The notes beneath the pieces are model-generated. The model was given only the letters and a program-made list of their open reading frames with translations. It was not told the DNA's origin and did no database searches. 64,000 bases of DNA from Blastocystis hominis (lineage: Eukaryota > Sar > Bigyra > Opalinata > Blastocystidae), in contig NW_013171823.1 in NCBI RefSeq assembly GCF_000151665.1, forward strand, positions 248,001 through 312,000. The letters run 5' to 3'. A program made the translations under genes and the position numbers. Each line of letters begins with the position of its first letter. Positions within the stretch are counted from its first letter, which is position 1. Shown here piece after piece: positions 9,963 to 21,150 of the stretch.

Positions 9963-10906
9963 CTACATTCCTGCCGCATTGGTTTCGAAAAGGACACCAT
10001 CAAACTTCGCATCACTGTTGTCTTGAAAACCCAAGGTACGTAATCGAAAGAAGGTCTCGACAGTCACTTTGCTGTCACTTCCAGATTGGTGCGCAGTTCC
10101 ATCACGAGTTACCTACCCCTCACCGTCACATCCCATCGCTCTACATGAAGCAGTTCTGCTACATGATTCAATCCCCCTGTATACTCAGGGCACATCGTCA
10201 ACATCATCTTTACATCGTAGAAATGGGGAAAATACACGCGGAGAATACTCAGAAACTCCTTCTGGGTCTCAGGCAAGTCACATCCGGTTAGGATATGAAG
10301 CAAGTAAGCAAAGTCGTAGACACCATGGAACACGACCCAAGTCATCGAGGGTGAGAGAACGAGTCCGGACATTGTGAAGAGTTCACCAAAACGACGCGGA
10401 TTCACACCATTCTTTGCATGAGCGTCGAAGTTAATTCCAGCTTTTTGAAGGAGATCAATCGACTCTGAGTTGCATACATCTTCCCTGCAATTAAACAAGC
10501 GCAATACAAGCAGATACGTTAAGCTAAATCGAAAATTAAACTGCCACGACGGAACGTCTTCCGCCACCTTTCCATCCGAAGTACAGAAAGTGATACCTAG
10601 TTGGATAAGCTTCAGCTGATTGACATTCTCGCGAATGATCGAGTAGTCGGACAGCTTTCTCTGCAGGTCTTTCGAGCAGAAGCAGATCCCTGGAAATTCG
10701 GTGTCCTGCGAATAAACCCTTCCTAGAGACCCTACCATCCCAATAACTGGATATTTCGTTGCAGCTATCATGATCTGATTCATTTCCTTATCCAGATTAT
10801 AACACCAGACCTCTCGTATTTCATGTTTCTGAGGGTTCGCAGTTGGGGCTAATCTCCGAGAATCCGAGGTTAACCCACTGTTTAAAGCTCGACATGAAGA
10901 TTCCAT
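9963..10906 (-). CDS. CCR4-NOT deadenylase catalytic subunit, CAF1/POP2-like
   Basis: A 3'-5' exoribonuclease that shortens poly(A) tails. Introns (plus 10706-10735, 10485-10517, 10113-10144) restore all four DEDD residues: DTEFPG (Asp, Glu), FHGVYDFAYLL (Asp) and HQSGSD (His, Asp). Flanking family wording is good: HEIREVWCYNLDKEMNQI, KLIQLGITF, WQFNFRFSL, SIDLLQKAGINF, FFPHFYDVKMM. The third intron matters: without it the frame stops before HQSGSD and the enzyme would look truncated. The tail after SDSKVTVETFF reads to TAG at 9963. Divergent from the methyltransferase gene; the 191-bp spacer should hold both promoters. Deadenylation is of interest in a genome where poly(A) addition makes stop codons. 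Confidence 0.9.
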
Positions 10907-11097
10907 TGTAGTAGCAATGATAATACCAAGAGCACTTACGATACAATGTTTCCAACCTTAGAAGGCTTTAGAATCTAGTTCTCTACAAATAGGCAAATAA
11001 GACCTATAGAAAGGTAGTCACCAAAGCTAGAAATGGTATGGTACCACTTTTTATGTATTTCCAGTTTTTGGCCCCTTTTTTCAGTTCCAATTCTTAA

Positions 11098-11810
11098 ATG
11101 TCGGAATCTGTTTCGGAAGCCAAGCCTAAACCTGATGGGTATTTGGTTCTCGCCAATATCTCGAAGAACCATAATATCGGAAATATGGTGCGGAGTGCTT
11201 GTGCATTTGGTATGAAGGAAGTGAGGATTCGATTATTTTAGTAAGGACTAGGTCATCGTCATCGGCCAGCCCAAATTAATGCTCTACGGTTCTCATGGAA
11301 CCGCTCACCACATAAAGATCCGCAAATTCGGAACGATGGAGGAGGCCAAAGCATGGTTCAAGGAAAATAACATCATTGTTTGTGGAGTTGAGATTGTGCC
11401 AGAAGCAGAGGACGTTCGCACCCACCCGTTCCGCGGAAACACTGCGATCATGATGGGCAACGAGGTATTCGGGTATTTGAAGTGTTTGTAATCACTAGGG
11501 TTCCGGAATGAATGAGAAGCAGCTGGGGATGTGTGACCATTTTGTCTATATTCCACAGTTCAGTCAGGGGACGGCATCGTTGAATGTGAATGTCGCCGCC
11601 TCTATAGTGATGCATCATTTTAGCACATGGGCAGGGTATGAAGAGGCAGAGCGAGAGAAAGACCGAGCGAAATTCGTCGTAGAGTCGTTCGTGACTGGGA
11701 AAGATAGGGAGCGGACAGAGGAGGAAATCCAGCTTTCTCAGGAGCGACGTCGACTGCGCGAAGAGAGAGAAAATGAAGATATTGACATGGAAGGTGTACT
11801 TGAGGACTAG
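11098..11810 (+). CDS. SpoU/TrmH-family RNA 2'-O-methyltransferase
   Basis: A SPOUT-class methyltransferase that uses S-adenosylmethionine. Introns 11221-11251 and 11465-11498 give one frame. The three SpoU motifs are present: motif 1 ISKNHNIGNMVRSACAFG, motif 2 around GNEGSGM, motif 3 FVYIPQFSQGTASLNVNVAA. The N-terminus is short, without an added RNA-binding domain, and the C-terminus is a charged helix (REKDRAKFVVESF, then RRRLREERENEDIDMEG). tRNA Gm18-type and rRNA targets are both possible; the sequence does not decide. Confidence 0.87.
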
Positions 11811-11845
11811 TTGATACTCTTTTCTATTGTTTCTTTAAAACGGGT

Positions 11846-13177
11846 ATGGAAGAGAAGGAAAAGAAGGAGGAGGAAGCTCCCCAGGAGGAGATACACGACA
11901 CGGAGTGGTATTTGGATGTATTGCGTGCTACGCAAGAACTGAGGATGAAACGCTATCGCGATGTATATCTTATCGTTTCTGATGCGTTTACACCTAGATT
12001 CCTGCTTCCCTCGAGAATCCGCAGGCTTGCGTGACCAAACTGGTGCGTACATTAAAGAAAGTCAGAATGTTCCAGTTGCGGAAGCAGCGCAGACGGTTGG
12101 AGAGTTTGGAGAGTCGTTTTTGTTGCGGTTCCTGACTGCGTAGAAAGTGAGTCAAAGGATGAGTCAGAAATTGAGTCTGTAAACCAGCTGATTCAAAACC
12201 TGCAGGTTGGACATTTTCCGTCCTGGTGAGATTGTGTAGTCAATCGACATATTCTCTGTTGCGAAGTCCCTCCTTCCAACTCTGATAATGATTCCCGTGC
12301 CCAAAGTCGCGGTGTTGGAGAAGGTTGAGTGTAGAAATACCAGAAGCCGATTTCTCCCGAGCTCCAGCGTGCACAGGACTTAGTCATATCATCAAACGAC
12401 GTAAAGAACTTTATCGCCTCCCAGCAAGTGATTCGCAGGTAGGGCAGGAAAGAGGCGTGCATCTCTCCTAGTATCCCTCGGTACCAGGTCGACAAAGACA
12501 ATGCAGAAGAAGTTGTGAAGGATGCTGTAAGGGTTCATCGGCGTTGCTACGAGTAGATTTCGTCGTCACGCGAAGAGATTCTGCGAGACAGCAAGAAGCG
12601 TCCGATCCGTTTAGAAGACATGACGCGGAAGCAGCGGCGTGCTGCGGAATATCGAATTATGCGCGAGGCTGAGAACAAAACCTCGAAGTTTATCACCAGG
12701 TAGAGTATGTGAGAGAAGTACACAAACGTAGTTTGAAGGACAGTAAGGGAATGGGAGTGGCGAGTATTCACAGTCGGCAAGAAGCGGCTCGAAAGGCTCT
12801 AATGAGTATGGAGCTTCCCGATAAGATTCGAGGTGAGGGAGAGTGGGAAAGATAGATGAGGGATAGAGGAAGTGTTGAACAAGGACAAGGATACAGACAA
12901 AGAAAAGGACAAGGACAAGGACAAGGGAAGAGAGGGATCTACCAAGCGAGGCCAGGGAGGAAGGAAGCAGGGAACCAGCAAGAATGGGAAAAAAGATTCG
13001 AAGCAGTGGAAAAAGCCAACGAAGGGAGAGGAGAAGTCGAAGAAAGCGGACCCGTCGAAGCAAACGAAGCAGCCAATTCATCCGTCGTGGGAAGCGCAGA
13101 AGGAAAACCGAGAGAAACAACGATTGCACATCGATCTCTCGGCTCCAAAGGAAAACAAGAGTATAATATTTGAATAG
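11846..13177 (+). CDS. BUD22/SRFBP1-like ribosome biogenesis protein
   Basis: Assigned mainly from its ends. The last exon carries 'HPSWEAQKENREKQ' and closes in KSIIFE, matching the BUD22/SRFBP1 C-terminus (HPSWEA...F.GKKI.F). The N-terminal part (EWYLDVLRATQELRMKRYRD, then LVRTLKKVRMFQLRKQRRRL) is the helical BUD22-type region. About nine introns of 28-41 nt are needed, for example one from 12212 (GTTGGACA...GTGTAG) and 12840-12873. A Lys/Asp run (KDKDKEKDKDKDKDK, near 12878-12930) comes from a 6-bp repeat. BUD22 in yeast works in 40S subunit formation in the nucleolus; that role here is inferred. Exon joins between 12240 and 12560 are the weakest. TAG at 13175. Confidence 0.6.
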
Positions 13178-13225
13178 TCCACTAGCTCCATGTATTTGTT
13201 GAAACAAAACGTGTAATAGAATATT

Positions 13226-13545
13226 TTACTGGAAGGTCGCACGAGTTGCTTTCGTTCTGTCGGGTGTTTCATACTGTCTCTACAATTTGAGGCGGATAAT
13301 GGAATGCATACATCTTGAGCACTCTTTCCCACAAGATACACAAAACAAGGAACAAGTCCTAAAAACACGATGGTATTCATAATATTCTGTCCACTCCACT
13401 CGAAGCGATTGGTGAGATCCTCCTTAATACCGTTGTGCTCTTCAATCCAGATATTCTTGCGGACGGCAGTTTCGCTAAAGTTGCGACGGCAGCATCGTCC
13501 TGCCATTCTCGAGACGTTCTTTACAAACAAACGAGCAGCGTTCAT
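13226..13545 (-). CDS. Small organelle-targeted membrane protein, possibly a complex I accessory subunit
   Basis: One intron (plus 13280-13311) and TAA at 13226. The start MNAARLFVKNVSRMAGRCC begins a basic, Ser/Arg-rich presequence of the mitochondrial type. A single hydrophobic helix follows (NTIVFLGLVPCFVYLVG) and a short hydrophilic tail (ending TKATRATFQ). The size, about 95 residues, and layout fit a single-pass accessory subunit of respiratory complex I, which Blastocystis keeps, but no family signature is certain. Convergent with the BUD22-like gene, 48 bp apart. Confidence 0.55.
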
Positions 13546-13669
13546 CTTGTATATTGTGTAGAATCTCGATAGTAGAAAGGGAAAGTACTCCCGCGGGAAT
13601 ATCCGAAAAGTGGCAACCTCTTCTGTCTCCATTCACTCGTTTAGTACTTATTCATACATTTTCTAAGCA

Positions 13670-14333
13670 ATGAAAAAGGGTTTCCGAAGCGGTCGCAAAA
13701 AGCAGTTTGCAAAGCAACGGAGTGAATATTACTTTGCCCCAGTGGACAAGGCAAATCGCGAAAAGATTTACAAGCGTCTTCTGGTAAACACGTATTTAAA
13801 CAACGCCAGCGGTATGTCCGTTTTCTCAAAGCCATTTGTAGAGTTGGAGGCGGTAAAGATGGTAATCGAGGGCGAAGCTCCTGTGGAGTCCTTGGAATCG
13901 AAGCAGAAGGCTAGTAAGCCAGACGAGAAGCGTCCGTTTGCCTTTATCGAGCGTACGTGGGAAGTGAAGAATCCAACGGAGGAAGAGGTAGGTGTGAGTG
14001 ATTGAGCATGTTGCCTCGATGTCAACGTCGAGCTATTCGGTAGTGGATAGTTCAAGTTGTGTTCGAGAGAGTAGTGGCAACCGCGTTTTGCATTGTTGCC
14101 AACCCGTGGTCCTTAAGGCATCCTCTGGATAGGGGTAGAGAGCATTCTCTCGTAAATCCCCTGTCGATGACGTTTTTTGCGTTAACATTTGAGGTTATCG
14201 AGTCATAACCGCGACACATACTAATCTTCTTTAGGTGGAGGCAGCGTTGAAGGCGAAAAAGGCGACCGAAGAGTTTGAGAAGGAGGAATCTGCTCGACGG
14301 AAAGCAGCTCTCGCTGAAAAGAAAAGTCAGTAG
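13670..14333 (+). CDS. Small basic protein with a long internal intron, unknown function
   Basis: Two exons: 13670-13987 and 14235-14333 (106 and 32 codons plus TAG). The N-terminus is highly basic (MKKGFRSGRKKQFAKQRSE), the middle is soluble and mixed (SVFSKPFVELEAVKMVIEG), and the end is a charged helix (KAKKATEEFEKEESARRK). This resembles a ribosomal or RNA-binding protein in composition, but I do not recognise the family. The TAG is followed directly by TTTGTTTT. Its intron, 247 nt, is about eight times the local norm. Confidence 0.6.
13988..14234 (+). ncRNA. Structured long intron, candidate host of a small RNA
   Basis: A 247-nt intron (GTAGGT...TACTAAT...CTTTAG) among introns of about 31 nt. 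It contains several perfect or near-perfect hairpins: CTCGATG-TCAA-CGTCGAG near 14014-14031, TGGCAAC...GTTGCCA near 14077-14102, GAGAG-CATT-CTCTC near 14138-14151 enclosed by GGGG...CCCC, and GGTTAT...ATAACC near 14192-14209, with an ACA close to the 3' end. This is compatible with an H/ACA-type or other intronic RNA; no class is certain. Confidence 0.4.
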
Positions 14334-14432
14334 TTTGTTTTAGTTTAGCTTACTTTTGTACAATGAAATGTTTGTGAGAGAAATCCAAGTGACAGTTGTG
14401 GGAGCAGTGTTAGGTTTTAGATTACTTTTTGG

Positions 14433-16442
14433 ATGAGTGAATTTAAACGAGTGGCACTCTACAACCTTCCTGAAGACGTCAGGAAGGAAATTTTGGAGCT
14501 ATCTGTGGTGCCTAAAAAAGAAGATGGGCTTTCTACCTCTACGGAGAATGAAAATAGCCAGGATGGATTCCAAAAGGAGAATACTTTAGTTCATTTTGCG
14601 TGTTCGCTCTGTAGATTATCATTTGCCTCTTTACAGGAGCAACGCGACCACTTTCACTCTGATTCGCATCTACAAAGACTCCGTTCTCAGTACAGCGATG
14701 ATAGTGAAGAAGAGGGGGAGGATGAAGATAGCAATGGCGAAGAAAAGGAAAGGGAAGAGGGTGACGAAGTGAATCTCGTAGAAGAAGAAGGCAGTCTTTT
14801 ATCGCTTCAACTCTCCGACAAGCGCATAACACTGTACAAACGGTTGGTGGAGAGTGGGATGAACGACAAAGAGTTGAAGCTCTCCCAGTTGGCTTCTCAT
14901 TTGGATGGTCATTTTTGCATTCTGTTGTATCGCAGTGGCTATTTCATAATGGGAATCTATGATCATGGAAAGCTGCTTATTACGCGGCAGGAAAAGCGGT
15001 ATACAACGCGTCGGAAGCAAGGAGGCGCACAGCGGAAGAAGGATAATACGACTGGCAAAGCGAGGAGCATGGGAGCGCGTCTTCGCCGTCACAACGAGGC
15101 GTTAATGGAAGAGTTTGTGCGAAAGACACTGCGCGAAAACAAGGAAGAAATCATGAAGTGCAGTGCGGTGTTCATAGGTGCTACGAAGCTGAATTTGTAT
15201 TGTTTATGGAGTGTGGCGATGAGTGGATAGAGGTTTATTCTTCGAGGAAGGATGTCTAGACAGGAATGCCTCGATCATTCGCAAGGTTCCGTTGTTCTAT
15301 AAGCGCCCCAACTTGACCGAAATGAATCGCGTGTACCTCCAACTGGTAACAGTGACGCTCTCGCCGCTCGATCTTTCTCCATCAGAGCCAATTCCTGTGG
15401 ATGTTGCGACGGTGCCAGAGCCCGAGGCAGAGATTGTTTCCGTCCCCTCTGCGAATGAGCCGATCGCAGAGCAAAAGGGGGAGGAGAAGGAGAAGGAGAA
15501 GGAGAAGGAGAAGGAGAAGGAGGGTGTTGCGGACAGCTTCAATCCTTTGCTTTTGGAAGATGCTTGTTTGATACTCGGATTTGCTGTGAGGGAATAGATG
15601 TGAATTTCTGGAAAGCGGTGAACGAGTCAGACATGGCTGCGATCCGAGTGATTCTATCGGAACGTCCTCACTACAACTATTTATGGTGCGAATCTAGAAG
15701 CGGCTTGATCGGTAGGAATGAGGACGGAGAGACACCGCTGCACGTTGCAACGCTTACAGACAACGTCGAAATGGTTCTACTTGTTGATGGGGTGGTTATT
15801 GGCAGATTACGGTCTTGCTGGAGTGTGGCAGCGATCCCACGATTCGTGACGAGTTTGAGCGGCTTCCCTATCCGCTGTGTGTTTCAAAGAACGCTCGGGA
15901 AGCCTACCGAGATTACCGCGGAGCTCATCCAGACCAATACAAGTGGGGAGAATCGGCTGTGCCTGAACCCATAACGGAGGAGCAGAAGCAGAAGCAGAAG
16001 GAAAAGCGAGCGAAAGCAAGAGCAAAAGCGAAGGCGAGAGCCAAAGAAAAGGCGAAGGAGAAGGCGAAGGTTGGAGAGACGGAAGAAGGAGATGATGGTT
16101 AGGAGAAAGAAGCTCAGGCAGAACCCGTTGTGGACGTGAAAAAGGTGAACGACTCCTTCACAGATGAGAGTAAGAGGAAGCTCGATATGAAGGAGCAGGT
16201 CAGACCGAGTCCACTGTATAAAATGTAGTTAGAGTTGTCGAATCGACTGCATCGGATCGCCTCCCGCCTACAGGTCACCTATCGAACCTTGGTGACATAT
16301 CTGTCCCAAACACCCGGTTCAATGATAGAAAAGGTTCAGAATTTGGAGGTAGGTTGAGTTCATTGCCTGTTGACTGTAGGATGTGCTGAATAGTGGAAGT
16401 GTCCCTGTAGAAATAATATTGGAGAATATGATGGGTTTCTAA
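14433..16442 (+). CDS. VMS1/ANKZF1-like ribosome quality control factor
   Basis: Vms1/ANKZF1 releases stalled nascent chains from tRNA on 60S subunits. A C2H2-like zinc finger is present (CSLCRLSF...DHFHSDSHLQRL), then the VLRF1 release domain with RYTTRRKQGGAQ (the Gln expected to be catalytic) and GARLRRHNEALMEEFV, then FFEEGC and PLFYKRPN. An ankyrin unit follows (NEDGETPLHVA, LLECGSDPTIRDEFERLPY), then a Lys/Ala helix. Introns include 34 nt from 15209, 32 nt from 15562, 30 nt from 15686, 32 nt from 15772, 33 nt from 16070 and 16349-16379; each is supported by phase and conserved wording. The last 90 residues (to TAA 16440) do not match what I recall of the family end. TGTTTGTT lies at 16455-16462. 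Confidence 0.85.
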
Positions 16443-16663
16443 ATCGTTTTGGCGTGTTTGTTGAAAAGAAAAAAGAGTATTGTATACCCATAATCAAAAA
16501 GTGAGATAAAGGCTTAAGTGATCAGAAATGGGAAAATAACGTTACTTCATCAGTAGATCATAAATGTCTACGAAAAAACCTATAATAATTTACATGATGC
16601 GAACAGGAAGATATGAGAAGCGATGATTTTTCATAACGACAACTTGCTGATAAATTATTATTA

Positions 16664-17574
16664 TTACCATTCCTTTAATCGAACTTCATTTCCATCCAAA
16701 CAAACAATCCAAGAAAAATCAAAATAGGGTATTCGAGCAACTCGAGAAGTAGGAATCGGCTTCACCTCTCTGAATTCTCCAGGGACAAGATTTCCCAACG
16801 AGTAGGCGCCAAAATTGGTACGCACAAGCTTTTCCACATTCAGACCGACAAATCCCAGTAAATTCTTCACTTCATGGTACTACAAGCATAGTATGCCAAA
16901 CCCATTCTCTACTTTGCCTTCCGTCACTTGAATCGTGCACCAGTGTTCCATCGCATTCGCCGATGAACGATCTAAATCACGCTTGACGAGGCACCCCTTG
17001 TACCTCTTTCCATCAATAATGTTGCTGTGACTCAAGGCCAAGACTCTGGAGTCATCCCACCTCCCGTACACTTTCGCCCGATATCGCCGAGGAATGGCAT
17101 TAGACGGATGCTCCAGATATCTCGCATAATCTCCGTCATTCGTCAACAGCAACAACCCTTCTGTGTGAAAATCCAGCTGTCCCTACAACAACACAAATGG
17201 TCACTAGCGATACGACTGGCATGATGTGACATTCGAGTCCCGTTTTTCTCAATCGATCAAAGATGGTGAGACGATCTAAGCTCGAAAAGAAGCAAAGTGC
17301 ATATACGCTGACTGTCCGACGTTGTAACCAGCTCTCCGTCTAATTTGTTTGCTATAATCACGCGAGTTCGCTGAATTGGAGAAAGCGGCTTATTATCGAC
17401 ATGAATTATGTCCTGCTGTGTGACATTGATTGCGGGCGAAGTAATAACTTTACCGTTAAGAGTGACCCGACCCATCTCGATCCAGCGCTCTGCTTCACGT
17501 CTGGAACATACACCACTTCGTGCAATTCGCTTCGCTATTCGCATCGACAATGCGGCAGCATTTGGAGGGAGCAT
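16664..17574 (-). CDS. RsuA/RluB-family pseudouridine synthase with S4 domain
   Basis: Makes pseudouridine in rRNA. An N-terminal S4 RNA-binding domain (MRIAKRIARSGVCSRREAER, then VTLNGKVI) is followed by the RsuA/RluB catalytic domain: GQLDFHTEGLLLLTNDGDY with the catalytic Asp, then IPRRYRAKVYGRW, 'YHEVKNLLGFVGLNVEKLVR' and LGNLVPGEFREV. Introns (plus 17276-17306, 17183-17216, 16880-16912) are needed; without them the frame breaks just before the catalytic loop. Bacterial-type, so probably of organelle or bacterial origin, though no clear targeting peptide is seen. Convergent with the VMS1-like gene across a 220-bp spacer. Confidence 0.88.
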
Positions 17575-17648
17575 TCTTTGCGAACCGTTATAGACTTCGA
17601 ATCAAAACAAACACGAAACATGAAAAACGTATGGTACATTAAAATTAC

Positions 17649-18055
17649 TCAACACTTTGAACAAGACTACACAGTCAGCAGAACGTTACAAAATTCTAAC
17701 ATGGATATATTCCATCATGTCCTCCAAAACCTTTTTCTGCTCACTCAGTCGTTTCAGTTCTTCCTGGATCAATTGAATTTCGACCTGACATTCTTCTTCC
17801 ATCGCCATGGCCTCCTTCACTTGTTCCCTATCCGACACTTTTTTCGCTGCTCCTTAAACAGAATTCAATTCAATACCTTCAACTTTTTCAACATATGTTA
17901 CTGTCGTTGGGGCCTTCTTTTGGAGGGCGATTCGCCTTAAAAGAGCACTACAATTTCAAACGAACGCCAAAACTCTACTCTTTATAGCGCTCACGCTTGT
18001 CTCCACTGGTATAATTGAATAAGTGGTTGAAACGAATCTTGATTTTCTCGTTCAT
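17649..18055 (-). CDS. Small coiled-coil protein, unknown
   Basis: Four exons with introns at plus 17948-17978, 17847-17876 and 17667-17700. The N-terminus reads MNEKIKIRFNHLFNYTSGDK followed by RERYKDALLRRIALQKK; the rest is a long coiled coil (EECQVEIQLIQEELKRLSEQ). The first 35 residues faintly recall ENY2-type helices, but the remainder does not, so I leave it unnamed. TGA at 17649 and TGTTTGTT on the minus strand near 17608-17615 define the 3' end. The tRNA gene lies just upstream. Confidence 0.6.
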
Positions 18056-18118
18056 AAAAACATGAGATGAAAATGGAGGGGTAGGACTGATATAGGTTTG
18101 TTTTGAAAGCAAATCACA

Positions 18119-18191
18119 GCGGGTTTGGCTCAGTTGGAAGAGCGCGGGTCTCATAATCCCGAGGTCGTGAGTTCGAGCCTCACAACCCGCA
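18119..18191 (+). tRNA. tRNA-Met (CAT), elongator type
   Basis: A full cloverleaf of 73 nt without intron. Acceptor GCGGGTT pairs with AACCCGC, with discriminator A. The D arm holds GGCTCAGTTGGAAGAGC (A box), the anticodon loop is CTCATAA (anticodon CAT), and the T arm is GTGAGTTCGAGCCTCAC (B box). The T-T pair closing the anticodon loop and the TCTCATAATC context match eukaryotic elongator tRNA-Met; initiator tRNA would differ in the acceptor and T loop. Confidence 0.95.
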
Positions 18192-18231
18192 TTCTTTTTT
18201 CCAGATAATGGTATCTCTTTATTGAAGCATA

Positions 18232-18435
18232 ATGGAAGGGGAGAATGTGATATTGGTTCAGAATATTGGGGATGAAGATATGGATTTAACAAGCAAGCGA
18301 TTCATTGACCTACAGGAGATCGTGAATGAGCTGTTCCCTATTATTATTATGCCAATATCTTCTGGTTATGGACTTGTTCCTACTAGCCTACTTATGGAGT
18401 CTGCTTGCTATCCCTTTATGCCAGATACCTTATAG
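18232..18435 (+). CDS. Short hypothetical protein
   Basis: An ATG-led ORF of 67 codons right after the tRNA (starts MEGENVILVQNIGDEDMD). The acidic N-terminus looks coding; the second half (from NELFPIII) may include an unrecognised intron. No family match. Confidence 0.35.
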   Translation: MEGENVILVQNIGDEDMDLTSKRFIDLQEIVNELFPIIIMPISSGYGLVPTSLLMESACYPFMPDTL

Positions 18436-19484
18436 AGTGAGCCATTCGTAGTAAGTGTTTTGTAAGAATCTTGCTACTTCCTCACAACCGATCAACCAGC
18501 TCATCTTTCTTGACAAAAGACTTTCCATTACCAATACACAGCGTCTGGATTATCTCACAATCCTTTTTTCCTTCCTTCCTGTGTTTAGAATCGAATCATC
18601 CTTTCTTCCTTCCTTCCCAAAACTCTCCGTATTATGAAAGATAAGGAACAGAATGGTGTTGGTGAATGATGTCAGAAATGAGAAGATTTGGTCGCGATCA
18701 TGAAATGATCGATAATGGATGCGTAATGCAGAATGGTATTTTGTAACATAAAAAGAGAAAATGGAGGATGATGCAGGCAGTAGTGGTATTTCCGTGAGTA
18801 ATTCACAAGGATCATTTCAGTGCTCAGTCAAATTCGATGATGGTTCTAAACGCGATTTGTTATGTTTGTTGCACATCCAACAGAAATGGGAATGACGATA
18901 CTGTCTGTTATAGAGAACACCACTCATCATTGTTAACATTACATTACACTAATTTACCAATCTAACAAATTTCCAAAGAAAACTATCAAATATCATGTTT
19001 GAATCAATTCAATAGAATTAATTGAAAATCAAATGTACTCCTTATTAATAGTAATGAATTAATGAATTTTCAATTGTGAATGGGTTATTCATTATTAATT
19101 GTTTCTATATTATGAATTTCACAATCTTATACTGGATTCTCCATAAATTTCTATTATCAAAATATTCTAATAACAATAAAATGAAAACATGTAAAATACG
19201 ATTGTAATTACTATGAACAGATAAATTAAAATGTATTAATTTTCCAACACATATTAGAATCAATTAAATACTTACAATTATTTCCCACATCTATCCCACC
19301 CACTTCGATCACTTAGTCTACATAAACAATTTCTCTCCGATTGAAGTTCCCTTAAAAATCGACATTGCTCCTTGTCACTCTCTCAATCCACCCCCACTTT
19401 TCCCTTCAAGAGAGCAGCGAGAAGAAGGAACGCACACACCACAAGTCGCTTTCCATCGAGTTCGAAACAATCAAATGGCAGGAC
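18436..19484. other. AT-rich intergenic region, nothing recognised
   Basis: A very AT-rich stretch (about 18900-19330) with many short ATTAAT and AATTAA runs. No coding exon, RNA or transposon is seen. It probably holds the promoter of the Mei2-like gene at its right end. Confidence 0.6.
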
Positions 19485-21073
19485 ATGCACGCTGTGAATA
19501 AAGATCTAAAAGAAGATCATGATTCGGATCCGTTATTTAATTGGATTTTTGGTTGGTTTCATTTCACCGTGTTTTTACTTTCCGCGGTATTAAGTTTTTG
19601 ATTTTCAATTTTTTTTGGCCGAAGCGCTTACTATGCATCCGGTGGACATGATTACGCAGAAATAACGTGTAGAGACTAACATCTTCTGAAGATGTATATA
19701 GATCGACGTCAGGCTCAGTTCATTCCAACTATTATTATGTATTATGAATTTTATGGCAATTCCAATGTTTAGGATACAGCGAACGAGAATACTTCAACTG
19801 GTCAGAGAAAAAAAGAGGTCGACTCGGATTTAGAGAATTATTTGCGCTATAATTCTAGCAGCACTGATTTACGTTTGGATTCCGCTTCGAACCCTGACCT
19901 TGATTTTGATTGGCAAACTCCAACTTTTTCAAGATATAACCACGGAGGATCGATGGCTTCTGGATTCGATCCTTCGTTATCTTCGTTTTCCTCAACTTGT
20001 GAGGGTGTGGCAGCTCCGAGTTCGTTTTATATGCCCGATGCCTATGGCTACTCCTATCGGCCTAGAAACGGAGCCCTTGTCGATGAAGACCTGTTCATGG
20101 AGTTTCAACCTCTGTACCCGGAAACCGATATCTATCCGCTCAGTCCCATGTATGAATCGGGTCTCTGGGAGCCTCACCGCATGCGCGCGGCCTCCGAGAT
20201 GATTCGTCAGCGTAATCGCACATCTTCGGTCACTGCCTCGATTCCTCGATCCTACAGCTCCGTCGACACGGAAATCTTCGCCTCCCCGTACTCCCTCTAC
20301 AACCCTCTCCCCTCCACCACGCTCTCCAGTCCGGTCAGTTCCGCCGCGGACCTTCCCTCCGAGCCCGTCGATCCCTCCCCCAAGAAGCCTCAGCCCGCCC
20401 TCTCCTCCTCCACCGCCTCCTCCTCCCTGCCCTCCAGCGCTCCGCCGCGCAGCGGGCAGGCCAGCAGCGTCTCTTCGGGCGGACAGCGCAGCGGCAGCGG
20501 CAGCGTGGCCTCCGACCGGCAGCGCGGCGGCGCGGGCCGCGGACGGTCGGGAAGCCAGGCGAGCGGGGCGTCGGGGAGCCAGGCGAGCGGACGGTCGGGG
20601 AGCCAGGGGGGCGGGCACGCGAAGAAAAGGGGGAACGGCGAGGGAGAGGACGTGAATGTCGACAAATTGAGGTCGGGAGAGGACTCGCGGACGTGCGTGA
20701 TGCTGCGGAACCTGCCGAACCGGTACCACATGGAGAACCTGCACAATATGCTGTACGAGGCGGTGGGCGATCACTACAACATCGTGAGTTTGCCGTTGGA
20801 TTCGGACACGCACCGAAACCTGGGGTACTGTTTTGTGAAGTTTAGGTCGGTGGATGATTTGATTCGCGCGTATGAACACGTAGCGATGGGGCGGCGATGT
20901 GATGGTAGATGCAGGGGAGATCCTGGCCCTATTCAGAAAGCTTCAAGACGTGCCGTTTTTGCTATGCGAAAATCCAAAGGGAAAGTTCGACCTCTAAGTC
21001 CCAGTTGCGCTCTAAAAAACGGGTGGCTACTTATACAGTCCCTTTTGAGACTGCTAGCGAATCGTTTTATTGA
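19485..21073 (+). CDS. Mei2-type RNA-binding protein (C-terminal RRM)
   Basis: Mei2-like proteins bind RNA through a distinctive last RRM. Here the conserved block begins GEDSRTCVMLRNLPNRYHME, runs through YNIVSLPLDSDTHRNLGYCF and VKFRSVDD, and after a 29-nt intron (20880-20908) continues RSWPYSESFKTCRFCYAKIQ, matching the Mei2 order (..T.M.RNIPN.Y.., GY.F.NF, YA.IQ). The 300 residues before it are low complexity, rich in Ser/Pro/Gly, with GSQASG repeats near 20560-20610 and high GC. The N-terminus is uncertain: exon 1 from ATG 19485 joins by a long intron (19587-19772). TGA at 21071. Confidence 0.78.
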
Positions 21074-21150
21074 AACTATTTACTTCATGGTTTGTTTTGC
21101 CCAGTAGTAGTATTTTGTTTGTTTTGATAACCGAACCTTCTCCAAGCAGG

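Noticed and set aside
10113-10144. A 17-nt intron in the CAF1 gene
   Set aside because: A 32-nt intron starting 15 nt earlier also restores the catalytic HQSGSD motif and fits the family spacing better.
14010-14210. tRNA inside the long intron
   Set aside because: Hairpins are present, but no cloverleaf with A and B boxes can be drawn.
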